Assembly: GCA_003427395.1 (NCBI GenBank)
Contig: BFEA01000170.1
Span: 364,672-416,965 of the forward strand
DNA from: Chara braunii
Lineage: Eukaryota > Streptophyta > Charophyceae > Charales > Characeae
Direction: 5' to 3'
DNA length: 52,294 nucleotides
Shown: positions 10,419-20,429 of the stretch, piece after piece
How positions within the stretch are numbered: position 1 is the first letter of the stretch
Layout of the letters: each line of letters starts with the position of its first letter
The notes under the pieces: generated by a model
What the model saw: the letters and a program-made list of their open reading frames with translations, nothing else
Database searches by the model: none
Told to the model about the DNA's origin: nothing
Translations under genes and position numbers: made by a program

Positions 10419-10449
<31 letters not shown>

Positions 10450-10874
10450 TCCATGTTTTCTTTGTCAAATAAACGCCCTCACAGAGGACACAGTCTCACT
10501 AAAACCTCGTAGAAATGTATTTGATGGCTATGATGACGTTAGTTTTTTAATTTTTCTTCTTCTTTATTTTTCGGATGTAATAGTATGAGTACCATGAAAG
10601 AAAATACAACGGGACCCAAACTCGACTAAGCTTGGTGTGTAGAGAAATTATAGGCCGATAAAAACATGATCGGAGGTAGTGGTGGTTTGAATTATGTAAA
10701 AACAATTGATGTGACCCTGAGGCAAAAGTTGTTCAGTTTCTATTTCTGCGTAATATCTTTTTTTGCAAAAAAATTGAAATTGTTTCTTTTTTTTGTTGAG
10801 ACCATCGATGGTGCTTGCACGGTTGGGCTGCCTGGGCAGACAAGGCGACATAGGCGGCCCGGCTAGTAGCTTAG
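9854..10874 (+). mobile_element. Family B element split by a family C insertion
   Basis: The left terminus GTAGGGTACTAGAATGG (9854) and right terminus CTAGTAGCTTAG (10863-10874) are diverged B ends. The core is interrupted at 9944-10690 and resumes at GATGTGACCCTGAGGCAAAA. The flanking octamers GCTACGAT and GTTATGAC differ at three positions, all C/T, compatible with a TSD decayed by transitions. Confidence 0.75.
9944..10690 (+). mobile_element. Family C TIR element, about 737 bp
   Basis: TIRs CCACCATTACC (9949) and GGTAGTGGTGG (10675-10685) are flanked by TTTAA (9944-9948) and TTTGA (10686-10690). It lies inside the B element above, so it is younger. The interior has A/T runs and a short (TA)n at 10,427-10,449 but no transposase frame. 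The superfamily is unresolved; TTA-containing targets suggest PIF/Harbinger or a relative. Confidence 0.7.
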
Positions 10875-11545
10875 GTTATGACTTACTATTTTTCTTTAGC
10901 AATTTTAAAAGTGAAACTTAACAAACTTATTACTTTGTGAACTAAACATTCATTCTTGTATCACTTTGTAATCGAGGGTGTGTTATTTGACCCTAGTGAT
11001 TATAGAGTGTCGTGTGTATATTCGTTTTTTTTTTTTTCAATGCGTGCATATATCGTGTTATATGTGTGTAAAAAAAATGTGTATGACCCTACACATCTAG
11101 TATGTACGAATCAATTTTAATATATATATATATATATTTTTATGCTTGTTACAAAGTTCGGAACATGGTAACAACAGAAAACTATTGTACTCGGGTTGTG
11201 CCCGAAGGTGTAATGTTTGGCCATAGTGATCATAATTTGCCTCATGTATATTTATTTATTTTTCTAGATGCGCATGCAATACGTGAAAAATGCGTAAAAC
11301 TCCTGTATAGACTTTTTGTGAATTTTAAAAACCAGAAAAACACAAAAAGCTTTGGAAAGAAAAATAATTTTTTATTATTTAAATTTATTGTGACAAATTT
11401 TATAACAAGGTACCAATAAAAAAATATTGTATGTAGGGTGTGATATAAAAGCCCTGGGGGCATAATGATCAGCGGGCCATTTGTTTGTTGCAAGTAGAGG
11501 GTTTCATCTTCCAAAAGGGCATGTGCTACAATATGCATGCACACC

Positions 11546-11613
<68 letters not shown>

Positions 11614-11950
11614 ATTTTTTTATAAGACTACCATTAAGACAAAATACAGTCTATGTATAGTCCGTCGATTATGTCTAATCGTATGTATGGACTATAGATT
11701 ATGTATAAACTATGTTATGGACTATGCATAACTATGGACTACATATAAACTTTGAGTATATCGAAGATAGATTGGGCAAAGGGTATTTTAGGCTATATAA
11801 AATAGGTTCATGAATGGTGTGGTGAAGTATGGGGTGCAAAATAGACAAAACTTTGCACATCAAAATTTAGATTTAGAACTCCACTTCTGCCTAGTGTCTG
11901 CTACGTACAGAAAAGGTTTCAAAATCAAATAGAAATATGTAAAAACAAAA
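10875..11950. other. Gene-free region with (GA)n microsatellite
   Basis: AT-rich sequence without a supported gene. A pure GA tract of about 60 bp lies at 11,550-11,610, followed by degenerate CTATGGACTAT-type short repeats at 11,650-11,745. Open stretches here translate the microsatellite or AT-rich DNA and are not genes. Confidence 0.6.
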
Positions 11951-12022
11951 TGCTCTCAGTGCGAATACCCTTACAAGGGTATCCGCCCTTGTTTTTACAA
12001 GTGCCAGAAAATAAGTTTTGAC

Positions 12023-12230
12023 TTAAATCACTAGTACCTCTGTTAGTGTTGGGAAAATAGGGAAAGGTGGCAGTTTTTCCAAACTCCTAAAGATTCGGAG
12101 GTCAGGTCCGACAAAGACTGCCATTGATAAATCTGATCGGTGGTTGCCACTTCGTTTCAGCCTCCGAAATAGTTAGAGGACCAACCGAGGCCCGCTATTT
12201 TCCCACTCGGCAAAGGTACTAGTGGTTTAA
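12023..12230 (+). mobile_element. Family C-related MITE, about 200 bp
   Basis: Inserted in the Element 7 leader. TIRs are CACTAGTACCTCTG (12,029) and CAAAGGTACTAGTG (ending 12,224), and homology continues inward for about 30 bp (both sides reach GGGAAAATAG or its complement). It is flanked by CTTAA and TTTAA. The CACTA...TAGTG ends invite a CACTA label, but the flanks match the YTTAA pattern of family C. Non-coding. Confidence 0.7.
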
Positions 12231-12674
12231 AAAGTTGAGTACGCCGCGCGAATCGTGATTGTATTATTTCTTTTACGCAGGTCAAATGTTTGACTGAAAG
12301 TGGAGAGCGTGTGGGGCCGCAGTCTTAAGGCGCTCGTGATGTTTCTTATTGATGTTATAGAGCCTGCGTGTTTCGTCGGCCAACTTCTGAATTTGATTAA
12401 ACTAGGACTAAGCGATTTTGTTCTGTCGATGTGACCATGGCGCAAATGCTCTTATACAGAAGACAACATCAACAGTCGTGCGACTTTTGGGCGGTAATTG
12501 GAGTATTCAAGGGAATAGAATGCGGGCCAAGGCCTCAGTGCGGTAGTTGCAGGAGTGTGGTGGCCGTGGAGTTAGTCGGCAGGCCAAGGTGTAACCTTGG
12601 TACGTGTTCGTAGGGTCGAGCGTTGCACAACATCTATTTATATAGATTGTCGCGACCACTAATGTTAGCCTTGG

Positions 12675-12737
12675 GCCTAACACTATTGGTTACGGTGTCA
12701 GACTTTCATATGGGAGATTCAAGGATCGAGGTCAGCA
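12675..12737 (+). repeat. tRNA-like module of Element 7 (5'-piece copy)
   Basis: TGGTTACGGTGTCAGACTTT with GGATCGAGGTC about 30 nt later has the spacing and content of a Pol III A box and B box, compared with the tRNA pattern TGGTTA...GACTTTCA...GGTTCGA.TCC. Acceptor and T stems do not close. The same module occurs at 13,470 and 36,294 at the same relative position, so it belongs to Element 7. Confidence 0.5.
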
Positions 12738-13469
12738 GTCGACGATGAAGCAAACACCGAGCAGTGTGAAGAAAACCCGAGGGGTTGAGGGACTGGCATG
12801 ACCATTCCCTTTGGTTTTGTTATAGGCCCTGACAGCGAGTCTAAAGGGTGGAGCCACGGAGGTGCCAGTGGTTTCTTCCCTTCCCCTCGAGTATTCAGAT
12901 GGTTCTTAGTTTTATTGTTATTGTTATTTTTGTTTATTTATTCATTTTTTTCTCCGGGCGAGGCTTGGTCCCAGTTTCGAGACCAAGCGAAGCACTGATG
13001 GGCCAACTCAGTTGGTATACCCATCAAATGCTGAAATATAGACTTCCTCTCGGACTCCGCTATCGGTGCGAATACCCTTACAAGGGTATCCACCCTGTTT
13101 TTTGCAAATGACAGAAAATAGGTTTTATTTAAAGTTTGAGTATATCGTGTGAGTTGTGGGTGTGTCTCGTGTTTACGCTGACTAGAGGATGATTAGAGTA
13201 GAGAGTATGTGGGCATGCAGACTTAACGCACACATAATCTCTTTTCTTATTGATAACTATAAACCCAACATAATTACCAACCAACTTTTTTCTTATTAAA
13301 CTAGGATTAAAAATATTTTGTCTTTTGATTGGTGCGCTTGTCTGTGGCTTGTGCGTACATGCGGAGGACGGCATGGACAACAATGGGATTTATAAACGTT
13401 TCGATAGATCCGCGCGTCGTGCAGTATCCGCTTGTTTAGGTGTTCATCAATACTAGAGTCAACCTTGGG

Positions 13470-13530
13470 CCTAACACAATAGGGTACGATATTGAACTTC
13501 CAACCGAGAGATTCAGGGATCGAGGCTAGC
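13470..13530 (+). repeat. tRNA-like module of Element 7 (copy 1), decayed
   Basis: GGGCCTAACACAATAGGGTA, then TTGAACTTCCAACCGAGAG and TCAGGGATCGAGGC, align with the other two copies of the module. The A-box part is mutated here; the B-box-like GGGATCGAGGC is kept. Confidence 0.5.
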
Positions 13531-14164
13531 GGCGACGACATAAGAGTATTGGAACAACGTGGAGAGGCTGAGGGGTTGAGGGTCCGACGGGGCTATGCCC
13601 CTTGGTTTTGTCGTCGGCATAGTCAGGGCGGCGTCGGTCGCTTTTTGACGATTAAATTTTTCTAAATATTTTATTATTTAACGTCGTATTATTATTATTT
13701 TGATGCTCCGGCGTCCCTTTGACTTGGACGCGACGCAAGCACGCGACTATTTTGATGGACCCGTCCAGATTCCTTTTGTTTGGAATGTTTGCAAAATTTC
13801 GGTGCCCTGCCGGCCTTGAAGCACAGGCCGGGGAGTCAGCGTGTATATAAGCCAGTGGGAGAGTCAGCCCACGAAGAGAGAGGGATTCTGAGAGGCAAGG
13901 ACCTTCGGCAGAAGTGTCATTTGCGGACTCTGAATCTGTCGAGAAGGGGTGTGAGGGTGAGCTTGCCATTGAGCCCCAAATAGGTGGCGGGCGGTGCCTG
14001 AAAGGAGCAATTCAGGGCGCGGTGGGGGAGGTCGTAGGCAGGGCCCAGCGGTCACACAGAATCCTTCTTCACTTTGGTCGTCAGAGTCCTAGACTACTAC
14101 TGCCACCAAGATCTGCACCAAGACATGTTCCACCTAGGCGCAGGGTGCAGGCATTGGGGCAGGG

Positions 14165-15522
14165 CCGGGGCCCAGAGGTGGCAACTGGGATTTTTTTGAA
14201 TACCTGTACCTTACCTACCCATACCCTCTTTGAAAACTAACCACCCATACCCACTGTATAGTAGATGGCCTACCGGACCTTTACCCATCCTTACCTGCCC
14301 TAAAAAAAAAAAAAAAGTGTACCCGTACCTGCCCTACCTGAACCCCTTCAGACTGTAACTGCCCATAACTGCTCATGGACTTTCTGTTTCAAAACTACCC
14401 ATGGCCACCTACACCCAAACCTTTTGTTAACCACCTGTATCGTACCCAACCAATTGTTTTTCACCCCTACCCACCCGTACCCACCCGCAATTGTATGCAC
14501 CCACCCATAACCATCCACACTTGTGACCCACCCTTCCCTAACCACACCTAACTGTCCTCAACCGCACTTAACTGCCCTAAATGTCCCCAACTGCCCCTAA
14601 CCGCCACCCCTAACCGCGCCCAACCATCCGCATTTGTGACTCACCCTCCCCTAACCACCCGTAATTGTCCCCAACCGCCCCTTATCGCCCCTAACCGTCC
14701 CCAACCGCCCCTAGCCGCCCCTAGCCGCCCCCTATCCCCTCTAACTGCCCTTCGTGGAAGATTCATTCGATTTGTTCATCCTATCGATGAAAATAGCGTG
14801 AGGCCAGCCACAGGGTTGGAGACTTACCTGTTCTCTCTCTCTCTCTCTCGCGCGCGCGCGTGCGCTCATGGCTATCCAACACACACAGAACGACAGCAGG
14901 TACAACCACGATGGGGAGATGATGGCCATGCAGTGGCACACAGAAGGGCGGCGGGTACAACCATGACAGGCGGCCAATTTACAAGGGGGAACTCCCTGAG
15001 GCGAGACAGGAGCCTTCCAATTTCAAAAGTGGCCAATTTTGGAGTTTGGAGGCTATTTCCTGAAATATTTTTCTCTCCGTTAGCGCTAGGAAAAAAAGTT
15101 GTGTCTAAGAAAAAAACAGCTCCGCCGGTTTGCATATTTCCTGGGAAGAAGGAAAGGGGGGGAAGAGAGGAAGTGGGGGAAAGGTGGATATTACATACGG
15201 TTACCCGACAAGATTGCTTACCCGCCCATACCCATCTGATTTTTTTTTTCACCACCCTATAACGGCTGTACCCATGCTTTTTTTTTTCTTGGCCGCCCAT
15301 ACCTGCAGTTTTTCTTTTCACCATCAGTACCCGCCCATGCCTGCTCGTGGTCTCCACGCAGTGCAACCATGCCTGCCCTGTAATCCACAAATAAAATTTA
15401 TGCCTGCCCATACCGATGCCCCCCTCCGGAAGGGTACCCGTACCTGCCCATAACCTGGCAGTTACAGTTGGGTACGGTCGGGTACGGGCAACGGTTACCC
15501 ATTTGCCACCTCTGTCGGGGCC
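14165..15522 (+). mobile_element. Non-autonomous hAT element with 8-bp TSD
   Basis: The element 14,173-15,514 (1,342 bp) begins CAGAGGTGGCAACTGGG and ends CCCATTTGCCACCTCTG, a typical hAT terminus. Flanks CCGGGGCC (14,165-14,172) and TCGGGGCC (15,515-15,522) match at 7 of 8. The interior is dominated by C-rich degenerate repeats (ACCCACCCGTACC and TAACCGCCCC types), strongest at 14,560-14,750, plus short (CT)n and (CG)n at 14,830-14,860. A 208-codon open stretch across 14,636-15,262 merely translates these repeats. No BED or hAT dimerisation domain was seen. It interrupts Element 7 copy 1. Confidence 0.88.
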
Positions 15523-15829
15523 CTCCCACACGTTGCAGCGACAGAACTACCTCGACGACCGAGAAGGTCGCACGTTGCCCCACCATCTGATCGGGGCTGA
15601 TTGTTTCGGCAGGTGAGTTGAGCTCACTCTTTAGCGGATTCTGATTGTTGTGACCTCTATCCTGTTGTCTGTATCGGATGGGACTTCTTCGTTAGTGTTT
15701 AGAGTAGCGCTCAGTTTGCAACGGGCGGAGAGTGGAAAAGGAGCGAATGAACCTAGATGGCATACCGCGCCAGGTGCAGTCAGGAATAAAGATGGTGAAA
15801 ACAACGGGTGAGCGAAGTGGAAGATGATT

Positions 15830-16225
15830 AACTCACTCGTTCCTTAGCAGGATTAGGCAAGTGAAGAAGCGATCCCTGGCTTTTTGCCCCGGGTAAATCG
15901 AATGGTGACATCAGTTATAGACGAAGGTTAGTGGATAGGGAGTTCGTAAACTTGAAGAAAGTTAGTGTGCAGGATATGGTGGAAAAAGAAAGGATGGGGA
16001 GTGGAGAATCGAGATTTCACTCGATTCTTGGTGAAATTGAGTGAAAGAAGGTAATAAGTTGGGGTTTTCGACTGTTGCGAATTCAGAGACGGTGTTAGCT
16101 TTTGGAGAAGGATAGTAGGGTTGGAGATAGGAAAGAAAGCACGTGCGCGGAGGTAGCACGAAGGGAGCTATGGCAAGAAGGAGAAGATCGTAACTTGCCC
16201 ATTCCTTAACGGAATCGGGCAAGGT
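15830..16225 (+). repeat. Hairpin tandem array 1 (Element 7 copy 1)
   Basis: Three diverged units about 180 bp apart, each with a short stem-loop: CACTCGTTCCTTAGCAGG (15,836), TCACTCGATTCTTGGTGAAA (16,018) and TTGCCCATTCCTTAACGG with AATCGGGCAAG (16,195). Units are purine-rich (GAAGGAGAAG-like) between hairpins. The equivalent array in copy 3 lies at 37,310-37,680. Confidence 0.55.
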
Positions 16226-17989
16226 AAAGCTTGAAATTGGGGACTATGACTAAACCCAGTCATAGTGGTGACCACATACGTTCGTGAGTAAGGGAAAAAG
16301 AGACGTCGGAAAAGGCGTACAAGTTAAGTAAAGGTGGAGATTGAGACAGGGAAGAAACGAAGGGATGTACAGAAGGCAACTGGCGACGAGAGGAAAGAGG
16401 TTGATACAGGAGGGAGAGAGGGCACTTATCTGGAAGCAGAACAAGCAATGCGGGAAGGGTCGAAAGTCGAGCTAGAGAGTCATGCTGTGTGTTGATAGCG
16501 GGCGAGATTCTGTTTGTGTATCTTCTCAGGTCCTAAGCGGAAGATTCAACTACATCTTGCACGCGGGGTGGTCACACTGCTGCATAAGGCCAGTATATTG
16601 TTCAGCTCGGGATTCACTGTGATACCGTCGTGATCTAAGCTTTGTAAACCTAACCAAGAGCTTGGCCAGGTGGGTTGATCGAAGAGAGGGATAGGATGTT
16701 CCTTTTGCACCATGCTACCTGGTTGGTTACGCCAGTAGTTACCGTTTGTTTCAAGGGCTAAGCTACACATGCATGAGCGTGAGCATTTTGCACTATGGAA
16801 TTGCGAATGACTCACTTAGTCTGGCCGGGGTTGCAGCCAAATTCCATGAAGAACCAAATACCGCGGACCAGGGGAGGAAGCCTAAGTAAGGAGAGATGAA
16901 GACAACAACGTGAGGCTGGAGAACTTGCCTGGTTTGTGCTTGGCCGTTCTTAGTGGGTAGAGTGGTTTGTCTGATAAGACAATTGATGAACAAGGTCGTG
17001 AGTTGCTACGGTTTTGCCACGGTACTGTAGTTAATCCTGTTTAAGGGGAATGCTGGGCGGAGTTGGAAACTATTGGTGCAGGTGAGACTGCAACTATTTA
17101 ACATGGTGACGTTTCGGTCCGTGGGCCTGTTGTTTTGGCCTATGTGGCGGATGTTGCAGCTAGTATGATTGGTGTGGTTGGTGCGAAGGACTGTGGTGAT
17201 CACAAAGTGCTCATCCTATTGATCGAAGTGACAACGAACCAACTGCAGGACGGTGACTTAGCTATTAGTTGGTGTGTTGCTCAGCTTGTTGAAGGGAATC
17301 ATCGGAGGCAAGCCGCGAGCCTGTGGATTTACTGGTGACCGTTATATTTGGAGTCGTGGGCGCTACTCGGTGACTATGACTGTTGAAGGGGAGGTATTGC
17401 TGTGATTTGGAGAGTCGCCAGAGGATTAACGGCTGACCGACTGACTTCAGTTTGACCAAGCTGCCGCATTTTGGCCATCATTGCGGGGCCTTCAGACGAG
17501 TGAAGATTGTGAGGCCCTCTCCTACGAGTTGAGTCTGTTCCCCTCCTGTATCTCGAGAGTCTGAAACCCCTCCTTCTGCCCTTCTTAATCTAAGTTTAAT
17601 CTTGGTTACGAGAGGAAGGCGGCAGGCGGGACTGCAACCCATAGGACCACATCAAGACTCTGTGGGAAGTCTGTCCACTGATTAAGGGAGCTCTGCCGGA
17701 ACTCAGGAGGAGTCTTTGAGGCAGGGAACTGAGCGGTAAATCTTCATCTCTCTCTCTAAATCCAATTATAAACCATATTTGTACATCCTTCTACAGTTTG
17801 ACTGAGTGTATTGCATACATCCCATGATTGTTTTGAGTTTGACTTTCAGAATATAACTCAGTTTTAAGTAAAGCAAGACATGCACAAACTCAGTTTCAAT
17901 TTTATTGTTTGACAGAAAGCATATTGTAAAAAGGGTTCGCATCTGGGGGAAAGGTGAGAGGAAGGTGACATTGCGTGCGTTTAATTGGG

Positions 17990-18740
17990 TCAACCAAAGG
18001 CTGGGCAAGTCTCCATACGTTTGGAGGACCCAGCGCTATGTTTATTTTTGATTGTCCGAAGAACCAGACAATTTTCCATAAGATTGGATGATATGGTTGC
18101 TCTGACTTGCGATGACTGTTTGTGATTGTTTTTTCAGGGATCAAGTAGATTTTCATAAGTTTGTTTGGCTTGGTTGCCTTGTTTCATTTGGGTTTTCTTA
18201 TGGTTATTGGTTTCTAAAAAGAGTTGAGCATGTTCCATAAAATTTAACGACTCTAACTCTCCTTGTTTTCTTTTGAGGGGAATTTAGGCGAAGGACTGAA
18301 AAAGTTTCCATAAGATTAGATGGTCTGACTTGGAGCCACGCACATACTAAAACCTGAAGGATAAATTTGTCTATACTTCTATAGTATCTTACTTATGAAC
18401 ATGCTAGTCATAAATATTTTCATAAGTTTGGATGATCTGACTATAGTTTATCATAAACTGAAGGGAGTATCAATTAAGAGTAAATTTGTGGTAAGAAGGG
18501 GAAGGCTGAACTTTAATCTAAGTTGAACAATTCATTCATATGTTACCTTCAAAGATTAAAATCCAGATAATTATATATAACTTGGATATCTTAAACAGTC
18601 CAGAGCGACGAGGTTGGATAACTTAGTCATATGTCCAAGCAAGATAAAAGTTGTAGTGCCCCGTGTTTGTGTATATCCAATGATTGAGCTAGACAGGTTT
18701 CCATAAGATTAGATGGTCTAGCTTTATGCCTTATGTAAAC
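17990..18740 (+). repeat. Tandem array 2 (Element 7 copy 1)
   Basis: A degenerate motif of the form TTTCCATAAGATTAGATGG followed by TCTGACT recurs at about 18,012, 18,068, 18,150, 18,225, 18,305, 18,415 and 18,693, with spacing of mostly 60-110 bp. Homologous arrays occur in copies 2 and 3. Confidence 0.6.
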
Positions 18741-19004
18741 TGGGTATAAGGGACAAATCATTGAAAGACTATGAATTATTGTTTGATAAGATTTAACCTT
18801 GGGGTTGGTGAGAGTACTTACCATTGTGGTTTGACATTCCGTGCGGTTGAGTAAGATCACTAATTAGTCCGTGTTTCAGTTTTACAGGTAGTCGCCACGT
18901 GCTAGAGCTATAGGAGTTAGTTCAATTTCTACACTTTCTAAGCTTTTTTTTTTTTACTTAGGTCGATTCTCGCATTTTTTTGGATCATTTGTTACATTTG
19001 GCTT

Positions 19005-19611
19005 TGTATAAATTTTGGTAAGTTACGTGAAGCGCTGCCGAAATTTGTACAAAAATCAAGGACTTAGTCAAAATTTAACTTTTCAAAGTTCAACTTGTCT
19101 AAATTTTATATATGGCTTAGTAAAAATATGGAAAGTCTCATTCTATAAAGGAAGTATTGCCCAAATTTTTGCTAATTAAGGGAGTTAGACAAAATTTGAT
19201 CTTGAAAAATCGAAGTTATTTTATATTTTGAACCTAGCTTTGTATAAATATTGGAATAACACTCTTCTAAAGAGAGTGTTACCAAAATTTTTAAAAATCT
19301 AAGAAGGTAGTTAAATTTTGTCTTAGTTGAACTCTAGTTTTATTTTTGAGTTCTTATCCGACTTAGTATAAATCTGGGAAGTTCGCTTTTCTAAAGGAGA
19401 TGCTGCCCAAATTTTTACTAATTCAGGGAGTTAGACAAAATTTGAGTTTCAAGAGTTTTGAATTATTTCAGTCTTTATTTTGAAGCTCGTATAAATTATG
19501 AAAAAACTTTTTTTTTTTTCTGCGGAAAACGCTGCCGAAATGTTTTCAGTTTAAAGGAGTTAAAATATATTTTGACAGCTGACGATTCTATCAATCCACC
19601 CTGTATAGGGG
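19005..19611 (+). repeat. Tandem array 3 (Element 7 copy 1), five units
   Basis: Five diverged units of about 105-130 bp, starting near 19,008, 19,112, 19,230, 19,360 and 19,482. Each runs TTAGTATAAATTTGG, then a CTTCTC..GGAAGCGCTGCC-type small hairpin, CAAATTTTTAC, and AGTTAGACAAAATTTGA. Unit five is repeated after the adapter artefact and should be counted once. Confidence 0.65.
19422..19611 (+). repeat. False duplication, left copy (190 bp)
   Basis: Identical by eye to 19,650-19,839, including homopolymer lengths (six A and twelve T). The rest of the region is heavily diverged between repeat units. Perfect identity plus the adapter between the copies points to an assembly artefact. Confidence 0.9.
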
Positions 19612-19649
19612 CTGTCTCTTATACACATCTAGATGTGTATAAGAGACAG
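19612..19649. other. Tn5/Nextera mosaic-end junction adapter (assembly contamination)
   Basis: A 38-bp perfect palindrome made of CTGTCTCTTATACACATCT and its reverse complement AGATGTGTATAAGAGACAG. These are the 19-bp Tn5 mosaic ends used in tagmentation libraries, and the head-to-head pair is the mate-pair circularisation junction. Read on the plus strand it yields the familiar contaminant peptide SYTHLDVYKRQ. It is not genomic. Confidence 0.97.
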
Positions 19650-19839
19650 TTCAGGGAGTTAGACAAAATTTGAGTTTCAAGAGTTTTGAATTATTTCAGT
19701 CTTTATTTTGAAGCTCGTATAAATTATGAAAAAACTTTTTTTTTTTTCTGCGGAAAACGCTGCCGAAATGTTTTCAGTTTAAAGGAGTTAAAATATATTT
19801 TGACAGCTGACGATTCTATCAATCCACCCTGTATAGGGG
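19650..19839 (+). repeat. False duplication, right copy (190 bp)
   Basis: The second copy of 19,422-19,611 at an offset of 228 bp. Sequence continues naturally past 19,839 (GAGAGGCTATCAAAG), so this copy is probably the one contiguous with downstream DNA. Confidence 0.9.
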
Positions 19840-20429
19840 AGAGGCTATCAAAGATCTACCTTTCTTTAAGCGATGACTTAGAGGTAAACTTAGGTTTGAT
19901 TATCAAAAGAGTTTTGAGTGAGAACGTGATATGAAGATTTATTCTCCGTACACTTATAAGTTTAGTCTGAACGTTGACCTGTCTTATGATACAGACTTTT
20001 TGTGGACGTTTCGATTCAGGATTTGTGCTAGATTTAGCTTGATTCCACGAGGATCATCTTTTGATAACAGATCGGTTGTCGATTCGTCGGTCTACGATTC
20101 AACTCCAATTCGCTCTCGCCAACTCAACCTAAAGGTTTTAGCTCTGTGGTTTAAATTGTTTCATTTGTGTTTTCACCCGAACTTTATTGAATGATCATTT
20201 GACAAAGATACTGAGTGCTCTTATTTATAGAAGGTTTGACAATGGTTGGGGCTTGTATGGCTAAGGTAAGGGGTGTAAGCGCAGAGAATGGTTGAAGTTG
20301 ACCCCATGTAGTGTGTGGACTTTGGTTGGATCTTTGATATGATTGCAGGTATGTTTTGTGGTTCAGACTTTGAATTTTGGTTGCTTGTGATCACACTCAT
20401 ATATATATGGATGGGAGGAGTCTCACTGT

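Larger units (their letters stand above)
11951..13056 (+). mobile_element. Element 7, detached 5'-end piece
   Basis: This carries the same 5' structure as the two complete-ended Element 7 copies: a stem-loop (arms ATACCCTT and AAGGGTAT, 11,961-11,986), an about 400-bp leader interrupted by a family C MITE, the tRNA-like module, and a T-rich tract near 12,920. It stops where copy 1 begins with the same stem-loop at 13,068. It could be a solo 5' fragment or a partial tandem duplication. Confidence 0.55.

Noticed and set aside
12029-12224. Classic CACTA (En/Spm) transposon
   Set aside because: Ends read CACTA...TAGTG, but the flanks show CTTAA/TTTAA and not a clean 3-bp duplication, and it resembles family C. 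Left unresolved.
14636-15262. 208-codon open stretch on the plus strand and a 219-codon one on the minus strand (14,872-15,531)
   Set aside because: They translate C-rich degenerate repeats and a (CT)n/(CG)n tract inside a non-autonomous hAT element. No domain, and composition is explained by the repeats.
15830-16225. CRISPR array
   Set aside because: Repeat spacing of about 180 bp, diverged units and a eukaryotic context do not fit CRISPR.
19458-19673. Open stretch ending in AVSYTHLDVYKRQ
   Set aside because: The C-terminal part is translated sequencing adapter, so it is not a real protein.
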